Positions 16,874-24,680 of a stretch of 26,990 nucleotides of DNA are shown here, one piece after another. Numbering within the stretch: the stretch's first letter is position 1; each line of letters begins with the position of its first letter. Position numbers and translations under genes: made by a program. Under the pieces are notes generated by a model. It saw only the letters and a program-made list of their open reading frames with translations. It had not been told where the DNA came from and did not search any database. The stretch comes from CAYVDH01 sp964450355 (GTDB taxonomy: Bacteria; Bacteroidota; Bacteroidia; NS11-12g; UBA955). The stretch lies in contig CAYVDH010000025.1 of assembly GCA_964450355.1 (NCBI GenBank), positions 1 through 26,990 on the forward strand. The letters run 5' to 3'.

Positions 16874-18244
16874 TTAATGAGTATGGTTGTGTTTTTGCAA
16901 TTCTTCGTAAAATTGATCAACAGTAACAGAAATGTCATTGAAAGTCAACAATTGTTTAACTTGAGCATATACTTTTTGTCTAAGAGCTATGTCATTCATT
17001 TGTTCAATGTATTCTTTTTTCTTAAGACTATCGTCACTGAATTTTTTCACAAATTCATAATCAGGATTTTGCAAACCATAATTTCTGAACATAGACAAAG
17101 TGTAACCCAAAGAAGCTTGTTCAATGTCATTCATTTCTACTTTGATTTCGTATTTAGCAGCAATTTTCTCACGAATTAAAATGTCTTTCAAAGTTTTGCT
17201 TTCTTGTGTGTATCTTTCATCAATATTGTCTTGATTATAAGTTTCTTTATTTCTTTCCAACAACCATCTTTTAAGGAATTGATCTGGCAATTCAAAATTA
17301 TGATTATCCCCCAACACATGAGATATCATGTGCTCAACATGATGATTGCTTTCATTGATGAAATAACCCTCTAAATTTTCTTTGATTTTTTCTCTGAATT
17401 CAGCCTCAGTACTTACTACATTTTCACCTAGAACTTTATCAAACAATTGTTGATTAATTTCGGCAGGTTTTCTTTTGGTCATTTCAGTAATTTTTAATCT
17501 GAAATTTGTTTTGATGTTATTTAATTCATCTTTAGGAACATTTAATGAATTAGATATTACAGATTCGTTGTTATTGAATAAAGCAAAGATATTTACATCT
17601 ATTTCTTGTTCTTTTTTAAGCCCAATTAATTTAGATTTAAGTTCTTCATTTGTAATGATTTCGGCAGTAAATGAAATTTTAGCCTCTTTAATGCCATCTT
17701 GAAGTGGCGTATTGTCATCATTTAACTCAGTAGCTTCGGCATACACAAGATCGTTGGCTTCATTAACCTCTACATTTTCAACTTCTCCATATCTTACAGA
17801 TAAATTTTTTATTTCAGAATCAATTTCATTGTCATCAACTTGAATGATGTATCTGTCCATTGAATTACCTTCGATATTCAATTCAAATTCAGGAGCTAAT
17901 CCTAAATCAAAACCAAATTCAAAATCTTCGTCCTTTTCAACATCAAATTTTGTAGGAATGGTATTGCTGTCCATTGGTTGGGCAATAATGTCTATGTTAT
18001 TTTCTTTGAGATAATCATAAAGTGCATTGGTAGCTAATTTGGTCACTTGGTCAGCGACAATTCCTTTGCCATACAGACTTTTAATCATTCCAATTGGCGC
18101 AAAACCAACTCTAAAACCTTTTATAGCAACTTGTTTTTGATGTTTTTTTAATTCTTTATCTACAGCCTCTTGATAATCACTTTTTTGAATAGCAATGTGC
18201 ATTGTAGCATTGATTGGGTCGATTTTATTGAATTGTACTTGCAT
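16874..18244 (-). CDS. tig: Trigger factor
   Basis: Trigger factor is the ribosome-bound chaperone that meets nascent chains at the exit tunnel. The 456-residue protein has the N-terminal ribosome-binding domain, a central region around 150-250 in the position of the FKBP-type PPIase domain (too diverged to confirm activity), and a long alpha-helical C-terminal domain ending in HNHTH. The ribosome-contact loop is present but altered: GFRVGFAP (43-50) in place of the usual GFRKGKVP, losing the Lys46 and Lys48 positions while keeping Phe44 and Arg45. It lies 36 nt downstream of tRNA-Leu on the same strand and is followed by dnaG. Confidence 0.95.
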   Translation of the reverse strand: MQVQFNKIDPINATMHIAIQKSDYQEAVDKELKKHQKQVAIKGFRVGFAPIGMIKSLYGKGIVADQVTKLATNALYDYLKENNIDIIAQPMDSNTIPTKFDVEKDEDFEFGFDLGLAPEFELNIEGNSMDRYIIQVDDNEIDSEIKNLSVRYGEVENVEVNEANDLVYAEATELNDDNTPLQDGIKEAKISFTAEIITNEELKSKLIGLKKEQEIDVNIFALFNNNESVISNSLNVPKDELNNIKTNFRLKITEMTKRKPAEINQQLFDKVLGENVVSTEAEFREKIKENLEGYFINESNHHVEHMISHVLGDNHNFELPDQFLKRWLLERNKETYNQDNIDERYTQESKTLKDILIREKIAAKYEIKVEMNDIEQASLGYTLSMFRNYGLQNPDYEFVKKFSDDSLKKKEYIEQMNDIALRQKVYAQVKQLLTFNDISVTVDQFYEELQKHNHTH

Positions 18245-18280
18245 GAATGTTGTAAAATTAGGTATTAGTTACAAACCTTG

Positions 18281-18362
18281 TGCGGATGAAGGGACTCGAA
18301 CCCCCACGCCTTTCGGCACCAGATCCTAAGTCTGGCACGGCTACCAATTACGCCACATCCGC
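18281..18362 (-). tRNA. tRNA-Leu (anticodon UAG)
   Basis: On the minus strand the acceptor arm GCGGATG pairs with CATCCGC and the discriminator base is A. The anticodon stem CCAGA/TCTGG encloses CTTAGGA, giving anticodon TAG, which reads CUN leucine codons. The long variable arm (TGCCGAAAGGCGT) marks a class II tRNA, and the T arm GGGGGTTCGAGTCCCTT is intact. CCA is not encoded; the 3' flank begins CAAGG. No terminator separates it from tig 36 nt downstream. Confidence 0.97.
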
Positions 18363-18387
18363 AGGTCTAAAATTAAATAACGGGCTG

Positions 18388-18395
18388 CAAAAGTA
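18388..18395 (-). promoter_or_regulatory. -7 box of tRNA-Leu (and probably tig)
   Basis: The minus strand reads TACTTTTG, matching TAnnTTTG, followed by CAGCCCG. This is nearly the same start-region sequence as at the rrn and rpmE2 promoters. No TTTG is found at the expected -33 distance, so only half of the promoter is supported. Predicted start is about 20 nt upstream of the mature tRNA. Confidence 0.5.
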
Positions 18396-18461
18396 TAAAA
18401 AAAATATCTAAAATAAAAAAAATCTTTACAATTACTTTATTCAAAGTCAGAGTATTTTTCT

Positions 18462-18469
18462 TATTTTTG
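18462..18469 (+). promoter_or_regulatory. -7 box of hppA
   Basis: TATTTTTG matches the TAnnTTTG -7 consensus 34 nt before the hppA ATG, giving a leader of about 30 nt. No clear -33 TTTG is visible at 19-23 nt spacing. Confidence 0.4.
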
Positions 18470-18503
18470 CAAACTTTTTAATTTTTAAAGACACAAATAC
18501 AAT

Positions 18504-21155
18504 ATGAACAACATTATTTATTTAGTTCCTGTGCTTGGTTTGATTGGCCTTATAGTAATGGCTTTAAAATCATCATGGGTAAACAAACAAGATGCAGGAG
18601 ATGACAAAATGCAAAGTATTTCAAAAAGCATTCAAGAGGGAGCAATGGCTTTCTTGAAAGCAGAATACAAAATACTTTTAATCTTTGTAATCATTGCATC
18701 TATAGGTTTATTTTTCATTTCAACTGTAGTTCCTACTACTAGTTGGATGATAGTCATAGCTTTTATTTTTGGAGCATTTTTCTCAGCTTTGGCAGGAAAT
18801 ATAGGCATGAGAATTGCCACAAAATCAAACGTAAGAACCACTCAAGCTGCAAGAACTAGTTTGCCTCACGCATTGAAAGTTTCTTTCACAGGAGGTACAG
18901 TAATGGGATTAGGTGTAGCAGGATTAGCAGTTTTAGGATTGAGTTTGTTTTTCATATTCTTTCTTAATCAATTTATGGGAGATACAAGCAAACCATTTTA
19001 TGATAATATGACCATCGTTTTAGAAACTTTGGCTGGATTTTCATTGGGTGCTGAATCTATTGCCTTGTTTGCAAGAGTAGGCGGTGGAATTTATACAAAA
19101 GCTGCCGATGTTGGTGCTGACTTAGTAGGTAAAGTAGAAGCAGGTATCCCTGAAGACGATCCTCGTAACCCTGCAACAATTGCTGACAATGTTGGAGACA
19201 ACGTAGGTGATGTGGCTGGAATGGGTGCTGATTTATTTGGTTCTTATGTAGCTACAGTTTTAGCTTCTATGGTTTTAGGAAATTACATCATTAAAGACAT
19301 GGCCGAAACTAGTGGAGCTCCATTTACCGATAATTTTAATGGCATGGGACCAATCCTTCTTCCTCTTGTAATAGCTGGTGTTGGTATCATTTCTTCTATC
19401 ATAGGTACTTTCTTTGTGCGTATTGCAAATAATGATGCAAAAGAAGCCCAAGTTCAAAAAGCATTAAACATAGGTAACTATATATCATTAGCTCTTACAG
19501 TAGTAGTATGTTGGTTTCTTATTAAAATGATGTTACCAGAAGTTATTTCTATGAATTTCTTTGGTAAAGGAATCAAACAAATATCAAGTACAAATGTATT
19601 TTTTGCTACTTTAGTAGGCTTAGCTGTTGGTTGGTTAATATCTGCCTTTACTGAATTTTACACTGCTATTGGCAAAAAACCAGTGATGTCAATTGTTCAA
19701 AATTCATCAACTGGAGCTGCAACAAACATCATTGCTGGATTAGCAACTGGAATGAAATCTACTTTTTCATCTGTATTGTTGTTTGCTATTGCTATATGGG
19801 GCTCATATGAATTGGCAGGTTTTTATGGTGTTGCAATAGCAGCATCTGCGATGATGGCAACTACTGCAATGCAATTAGCTATAGATGCATTTGGTCCAAT
19901 AGCTGATAATGCTGGTGGAATTGCAGAAATGAGTGAATTACCAAAAGAAGTAAGACAAAGAACAGACGTTTTAGATTCAGTAGGAAATACAACTGCAGCT
20001 GTAGGTAAAGGTTTTGCTATTGCCTCTGCTGCCCTTACAGCTTTGGCTTTATTTGCCGCTTATGTAACTTTTACTGGAATAGATGGTATCAATATTTTTA
20101 AAGCAAACGTTCTTGCAGCTTTATTTATCGGTGGCATGATTCCAGTTATTTTCTCTGCTTTAGCAATGCAATCAGTAGGAAAAGCTGCTATGGACATGGT
20201 AAATGAAGTAAGAAGACAATTTAGAGAAATACCAGGCATTATGGAAGGCACAGGTAAACCAGAATACGGAAAATGTGTTGACATTTCAACTAAAGCAGCC
20301 TTAAGAGAAATGATGTTACCAGGTGCAATTACAATCATTACGCCAATCATAATTGGATTTGTAATGGACGCTGAAGCATTGGGTGGATATATGGCTGGTG
20401 TTTGTGTATCTGGAGTTCTTTGGGCTATTTTCCAAAACAATGCTGGTGGCGCTTGGGACAATGCTAAAAAATCATTTGAAGCTGGTGTCATGATCAATGG
20501 TGAAATGACTTTCAAAGGTTCTGATGCTCATAAAGCTGCTGTAACTGGTGATACTGTGGGCGACCCTTTCAAAGACACTTCAGGACCATCAATGAACATT
20601 TTAATTAAATTAACTTGTTTAGTGGGATTAGTTATTGCTCCAATATTAGGCAATGGAAATCATGGGGGAGGAAAAGGAGATTGTTGTAAAAAAGAACAAA
20701 CAGAAGTTTCAGCTTGTTGCAAAGATAAAAAATCCAATTCAGGTAAATGTGATTTGAGCGTATGTGCAACAATGAATAAAGAACAATGCGCTAAAATGTG
20801 TGATAGCCTTGGTTGTTCTCCTGATGAAAAAGCTCACTGCATGTCTTTGTACAATGACAAAGGTGAATTTGTAGGAGAATGTATGAGTTCATGTAATAAA
20901 AAATGCATTACTTCGGAAGATTGCATGAAAAATTGCGGTGAAGCATGCGCAAGCAAACACACTCAATCAAAAGCATGTTGCAAAGGCGACCAAGCAACTT
21001 GTGAAAAAGACCAAGCAAACTGTTCAAAGGGTGAAGCTTGTTGCAAAAACAAAGCTCAAGCTAATCATGAAGGTTGCAGTGGCGAAAAAGAATGCTCTGA
21101 AAGTAATGATAAAACTTGCAGCAAGGGTAAAGCTTGTTGTAAAGCTAAAAAATAA
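18504..21155 (+). CDS. hppA: Membrane-bound ion-translocating pyrophosphatase with Cys-rich C-terminal tail
   Basis: HppA couples pyrophosphate hydrolysis to ion pumping across the inner membrane. Of 883 residues, about 1-717 form the multi-span core with the catalytic motifs DVGADLVGKVE (202-212), DDPRNPATIADNVGDNVGD (218-236) and IADNAGG (466-472). Ala498-Ala499 in GNTTAAVGKG follow the K+-dependent pattern rather than the Lys of K+-independent enzymes. The helix-6 gate reads DLFGSYVA (243-250), with no Glu where Na+ pumps (246) or plant-type H+ pumps (250) have one; Glu184 in LGAESIALF replaces the usual small residue of helix 5. Residues 727-883 add a Lys- and Cys-rich tail with 27 cysteines, including four ACCK copies. 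In known structures the C-terminus is on the periplasmic or lumenal side, so the tail may be periplasmic. It is monocistronic with its own terminator. Confidence 0.96.
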   Translation: MNNIIYLVPVLGLIGLIVMALKSSWVNKQDAGDDKMQSISKSIQEGAMAFLKAEYKILLIFVIIASIGLFFISTVVPTTSWMIVIAFIFGAFFSALAGNIGMRIATKSNVRTTQAARTSLPHALKVSFTGGTVMGLGVAGLAVLGLSLFFIFFLNQFMGDTSKPFYDNMTIVLETLAGFSLGAESIALFARVGGGIYTKAADVGADLVGKVEAGIPEDDPRNPATIADNVGDNVGDVAGMGADLFGSYVATVLASMVLGNYIIKDMAETSGAPFTDNFNGMGPILLPLVIAGVGIISSIIGTFFVRIANNDAKEAQVQKALNIGNYISLALTVVVCWFLIKMMLPEVISMNFFGKGIKQISSTNVFFATLVGLAVGWLISAFTEFYTAIGKKPVMSIVQNSSTGAATNIIAGLATGMKSTFSSVLLFAIAIWGSYELAGFYGVAIAASAMMATTAMQLAIDAFGPIADNAGGIAEMSELPKEVRQRTDVLDSVGNTTAAVGKGFAIASAALTALALFAAYVTFTGIDGINIFKANVLAALFIGGMIPVIFSALAMQSVGKAAMDMVNEVRRQFREIPGIMEGTGKPEYGKCVDISTKAALREMMLPGAITIITPIIIGFVMDAEALGGYMAGVCVSGVLWAIFQNNAGGAWDNAKKSFEAGVMINGEMTFKGSDAHKAAVTGDTVGDPFKDTSGPSMNILIKLTCLVGLVIAPILGNGNHGGGKGDCCKKEQTEVSACCKDKKSNSGKCDLSVCATMNKEQCAKMCDSLGCSPDEKAHCMSLYNDKGEFVGECMSSCNKKCITSEDCMKNCGEACASKHTQSKACCKGDQATCEKDQANCSKGEACCKNKAQANHEGCSGEKECSESNDKTCSKGKACCKAKK

Positions 21156-21178
21156 AAGTAAAAAATATTAAATCCATA

Positions 21179-21211
21179 AAAAAAACCTGAGCTAATCACT
21201 CAGGTTTTTTT
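21179..21211. terminator. Bidirectional terminator between hppA and yraN
   Basis: CCTGAG (21186-21191) pairs with CTCAGG (21199-21204) around a 7-nt loop. Seven A on the left and seven T on the right extend the stem and give a U-tail in either direction. It can end hppA (plus) and the yraN transcript (minus). Confidence 0.9.
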
Positions 21212-21242
21212 ATTTCATTCAGAATCCAAATTTAACTTAGAT

Positions 21243-21617
21243 TCACAAATTCATATTGTTAGGAAAAAAAGCATCTTCTATGTGTTGAACTTCGGTTTCA
21301 TTTTGATTTTTAATGACCGAAATCACATCGTAACGAATCTCTATGTCTTTCATGTTGTATCTGTGGCAAAATGCTTCAGAAGCAATACCAAGTAATTTAA
21401 TCTTTTTTTTACTGATGGTTTCTTCTGGCAAACCGAAAAAATCTGTACTTCTTGTTTTCACTTCAACAAAAACGTATAGATTTTCAATTTTAGCAATGAT
21501 ATCTACCTCAGCTTTTTGGTCGCGCCAATTATAATGTAACACTTCATAACCTTTGCTTTTCAAATAATTACCTGCAATGATTTCACCTTCATTGCCCAAA
21601 TCAGCATGTTTAGCCAT
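21243..21617 (-). CDS. YraN/UPF0102 family nuclease-fold protein
   Basis: A 124-residue protein of the YraN (UPF0102) family. LGNEGEIIAGNYLKSKGYEVL (7-27), Asp39 in AEVDII and Glu52-x-Lys54 in FVEVKTR form the PD-(D/E)XK-like nuclease core. Its cellular role is unproven; a Holliday-junction-resolvase-like activity is often suggested from the fold. The length is typical. It lies 6 nt downstream of mscS on the same strand, so the two are likely cotranscribed. Confidence 0.92.
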   Translation of the reverse strand: MAKHADLGNEGEIIAGNYLKSKGYEVLHYNWRDQKAEVDIIAKIENLYVFVEVKTRSTDFFGLPEETISKKKIKLLGIASEAFCHRYNMKDIEIRYDVISVIKNQNETEVQHIEDAFFPNNMNL

Positions 21618-21623
21618 TGGTAA

Positions 21624-22430
21624 TTAATTGCTATTTATTATCCTTGTTATTTTAGGTCCTTCTATTTTATTGTTTTGAACATAATGAACAATTTCTTGAT
21701 TTATTTCAAAATACACATCCCAATAATTTGTTACGGTGGAATATGGCCTTATAGTGATTTCATATCCACCTTCTATCATGCCTATTATACCCACAAATGG
21801 TTCAGGATTTTTAAGAACTTTATCATTGTTTAATACGATGGTTAATAACTCTTTTTTAAGTTTGTTAATGTCATTCCCTGCATCTACTTTAAGAGATAAA
21901 TCCACGCGTATTTCACCTTTTTTAGAATAATTAACAATACTGCCATTAGAAAGTGCTCCATTTGGAACAATGATTGTTTTTCTGTCGGCTGTAAGCAATA
22001 TTGTATTAAAAATTTGAATCTCCACTACTTCACCTGTAAACCCCTGTGCTTCAATTAAATCTCCAACTTTAAATGGTTTAAAAATCAATATTAAAACTCC
22101 ACCAGCAAAATTAGATAAACTCCCTTGTAACGCTAAACCAACAGCTAAACCAGCTGCTCCTAAAATTGCCACTAGTGAAGAAGATTGAAATCCCAACATT
22201 CCAGCAACACTGATAAATAAAACGACTTTTAGTCCAATGGAAACTAAACTTTTTAGAAACGATTGAAGTGAAACATCCATTTCCCTTTTTTTCAATGACT
22301 TAATTAATAATTTTTCCAATTTTTTAATTAGCCATAAACCTATTGCTAATGTTAATAAAGCAACAACAATTTTTGGAGCAAATTCTATTGCCCAATTTTG
22401 AAACTTTGATAGTAAACTTTGATAATCCAT
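21624..22430 (-). CDS. Small-conductance mechanosensitive channel, MscS family
   Basis: A 268-residue MscS-type channel that would open under membrane tension to release solutes during hypo-osmotic shock. Three transmembrane segments are visible (about 13-35, 62-82 and 86-117). The pore-lining helix has the Gly/Ala-rich pattern GAAGLAVGLALQGSLSNFAGG (91-111). The beta domain follows with FKVGDLIEAQGFTGEVVEI and IIVPNGALSNGSIVNYS, the family signature. It is short, like E. coli MscS (286), with no extra domains. yraN follows after 6 nt. Confidence 0.95.
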   Translation of the reverse strand: MDYQSLLSKFQNWAIEFAPKIVVALLTLAIGLWLIKKLEKLLIKSLKKREMDVSLQSFLKSLVSIGLKVVLFISVAGMLGFQSSSLVAILGAAGLAVGLALQGSLSNFAGGVLILIFKPFKVGDLIEAQGFTGEVVEIQIFNTILLTADRKTIIVPNGALSNGSIVNYSKKGEIRVDLSLKVDAGNDINKLKKELLTIVLNNDKVLKNPEPFVGIIGMIEGGYEITIRPYSTVTNYWDVYFEINQEIVHYVQNNKIEGPKITRIINSN

Positions 22431-22511
22431 AACCTATTAGTAGCAATTACTTTGCCAATATTTTTTAGAAATTAAAAAATAAACTTATTACATTTGAAGT
22501 CAAGTTAAAAT

Positions 22512-23084
22512 TTGATTTTATTAATAGACAACTACGATTCTTTTACCTACAACTTAGCTGATTATTTCATGCAATTAGGCGAACAAATTACTGTTGTAAA
22601 AAATGATGAATTAAGCATAGAAGAATTAAAAAATATAAATTTCAGCCATTTAGTTTTATCTCCAGGACCCAAAAAGCCAAAAGAAACAAATAACTTAATG
22701 GAAATAATCAAAACCTTTCATGAGTACAAACCCATTTTAGGTGTTTGCTTAGGACATCAAGCATTAGGAGAATTTTTTGGAGCGAGTTTGCATAAGGCTA
22801 TAAAACCAATGCATGGTAAAACATCCACCATTCAACATCATAAAAAAAACATATTTAAACATTTGCCAGACAATATCAATGTGTGTAGGTATCACAGCTT
22901 GGTTATTGACATTAACAATTGCCCTGAATTAGAATTAAGTGCTTATACTAATGACAATGAATGCATGGGTTTTGATCATAAATTATATCCTATATCCGGT
23001 ATCCAATTTCATCCTGAAGCAATTTTAACACAATACGGAAAAGAAATGTTAATCAATTGGCTTGAAATAACTAATACAAAATGA
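22512..23084 (+). CDS. pabA: Anthranilate/aminodeoxychorismate synthase glutamine amidotransferase subunit
   Basis: This 190-residue class I glutamine amidotransferase supplies ammonia to a chorismate-using partner (TrpE or PabB). The catalytic triad is Cys79 in GVCLGHQ, and His167 and Glu169 in QFHPEA; the N-terminal LLIDNYDSFTYN and LSPGP motifs are characteristic. It stands alone, without trpE, trpD or pabB nearby, which favours the folate (PabA) or a dual role, but TrpG cannot be excluded. The start is TTG: a TAA lies two codons upstream and the next Met is residue 20, beyond the conserved N-terminal strand. A -7-like TACATTTG is at 22489-22496. Confidence 0.88.
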   Translation: MILLIDNYDSFTYNLADYFMQLGEQITVVKNDELSIEELKNINFSHLVLSPGPKKPKETNNLMEIIKTFHEYKPILGVCLGHQALGEFFGASLHKAIKPMHGKTSTIQHHKKNIFKHLPDNINVCRYHSLVIDINNCPELELSAYTNDNECMGFDHKLYPISGIQFHPEAILTQYGKEMLINWLEITNTK

Positions 23085-23125
23085 CTCTTTTCTAAATACG
23101 AAAGTTAAACAACATGGCTGTTGAT

Positions 23126-23758
23126 TTACTCCATCAAAATAATTCCTTCTTGTCGAGCTACTTTCAACAACTCCCCTAAATTTTTTACATTCAACTTTGA
23201 ATTTATATTTTTCCTATGAGTATCTACAGTAAAGGGACTAAGATGAATCTTTTCTGCAATGTCTTTAGTTGAAAGTCCTTCATTTAATAATTGGATAATT
23301 TCAATTTCTCTTAAGCTTAATTTTTCTTTTAATGGACTGGATTCTGTTACACTTGCCTGACTTAATTCTAACAATTGCTGGTCGTAATATAAATTCCCAT
23401 TCATCACGCCTAATATCACTTTTTTAATTTCTTCGATGTCGGTTTCTTTAGGCAAATAGGCATGTATTCCACTTTGATTGGCTTTAGACACATAAGCTAA
23501 TTCTCGGTGCATCGTCAAACAAATGCATTTTATTTCAGGATGAAAAATTCTAGTGTTTTTAAACAAGGTGATGCCATCACCATCTGGGAATGTTATGTCT
23601 GTTAGTAATACTTGAGGTTTGTGTTTTTTTAATTCATCTATAGCTTGATGAAAAGATGAAGCAGAGGACAACACATCAAACTGATTATCATCTTGAAACA
23701 GTTTTAACAGTCCTTGTAACATTACTTGATGATCGTCTGCTATTATTAAAGTTATCAT
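23126..23758 (-). CDS. NarL/FixJ-type response regulator
   Basis: A 210-residue two-component DNA-binding regulator. The receiver domain (1 to about 120) has the acidic pair Asp8-Asp9, phospho-acceptor Asp54 in LLTDITFPDG, Thr82 and Lys104 in YLPKETD. The LuxR/GerE helix-turn-helix domain (about 145-205) contains LSLREIEIIQLLNEGLS and TVDTHRKNINSKL. The usual partner of such regulators is a HisKA_3 histidine kinase, and one is encoded two genes upstream on the same strand. The target genes are unknown; the cluster itself is a candidate. It converges with pabA. Confidence 0.95.
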   Translation of the reverse strand: MITLIIADDHQVMLQGLLKLFQDDNQFDVLSSASSFHQAIDELKKHKPQVLLTDITFPDGDGITLFKNTRIFHPEIKCICLTMHRELAYVSKANQSGIHAYLPKETDIEEIKKVILGVMNGNLYYDQQLLELSQASVTESSPLKEKLSLREIEIIQLLNEGLSTKDIAEKIHLSPFTVDTHRKNINSKLNVKNLGELLKVARQEGIILME

Positions 23759-23804
23759 CTCATTTACTTGTTGGATTCAAATTTAATTGTTTTAAATGAT
23801 AAAA

Positions 23805-24626
23805 TTACTGGTTGCCTCCTTCATCTGTTTTTTCTGCTTCGGATGAAAAGATAGAATAGCCAACACCAAAACCAATCCAAAATTTACCTTGATAAGCCCA
23901 ATTTTCAACTGAACGCTTGGGCAAATAATCAAACCCTCCTACCAAACCAAATTGCACTTTCTCATATTGATACACCAAACTAAAAGACAAAGTGATGGCT
24001 GCTTTATCAGAAGATAAATTGACTTTACCATCTGTATTAAAACTATCGAGTGTGACAGAAGATAATCCAATGCCAACCAATCCAATTAAACTATGCCTAC
24101 CAGAAGCATCAATATGTCTTCTTACTCCTCCCATGCCTGAAAGGGTCAAGTCTTTAGTAAAGTCACTTTTACTTGGACGATACTTGAACGGTGTTGTTAC
24201 TGTCCCAAATGCAGAACTGTACTTAGGCACTATAGGTTTAGCATAAAAATCTAGCATGTTTTTGTTTATTCTGAAATACCTGGTTTTGTTATTAGTGGGA
24301 TTCACATTGTATTGAAGATAATTTGGCAACTTGTTAGTTGAATTTAAAGTTTGAATTTCTAATACTGGTTTTTTCAAAGTAGCATTGACTCCTGTGGTAT
24401 CAAAGTCCCAAAACCTGATGATGTAAAAATCTGAAGTTTCATCTTCGATAGTAAATTTAAGTTTTGCTTTAACAGAATACTTTGATATGGAATCGCCATT
24501 GATGTTACATTCTACAAGAATGCTAGAGGCTTTTAGCTGGTAAAATCTCCCAGTTTCTTCCGCTTTTGAATTGAAAAATGAAATGAAAATAAATGCTGTC
24601 AGAATTTGTAATTTTATATTTTTCAT
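23805..24626 (-). CDS. Exported outer-membrane-like protein of unknown function
   Basis: A 273-residue protein I do not recognise. It has a signal peptide (MKNIKLQILTAFIFISFFNSKA, cleavage near 22). An N-terminal part (about 25-140) is rich in short beta strands. A C-terminal part (about 160-260) has alternating hydrophobic strands and glycines typical of an outer-membrane barrel fold (LIGLVGIGLSS, FGLVGGFDYLP, IGFGVGYSIF). The C-terminus is acidic. It lies between the histidine kinase (54 nt upstream) and the response regulator (46 nt downstream), so it is probably cotranscribed with them and could be part of the signal input or its output. Confidence 0.75.
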   Translation of the reverse strand: MKNIKLQILTAFIFISFFNSKAEETGRFYQLKASSILVECNINGDSISKYSVKAKLKFTIEDETSDFYIIRFWDFDTTGVNATLKKPVLEIQTLNSTNKLPNYLQYNVNPTNNKTRYFRINKNMLDFYAKPIVPKYSSAFGTVTTPFKYRPSKSDFTKDLTLSGMGGVRRHIDASGRHSLIGLVGIGLSSVTLDSFNTDGKVNLSSDKAAITLSFSLVYQYEKVQFGLVGGFDYLPKRSVENWAYQGKFWIGFGVGYSIFSSEAEKTDEGGNQ

Positions 24627-24680
24627 GATGACAAAATTGGCTACAACTTTGCTATCACGAATACCTAGTTTCAGGTATTT

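Noticed and set aside
20938..21171. A 77-codon open frame, very rich in lysine and valine, inside the end of hppA.
   Set aside because: It is the shifted-frame reading of the Cys-rich tail. The hppA frame has intact coding through to its terminator, and the shadow resembles no protein.
23104..23128. Possible terminator hairpin CAACA-TGGC-TGTTG between pabA and the response regulator.
   Set aside because: The stem is only five pairs, there is no U-run and it reaches into the regulator's stop codon.
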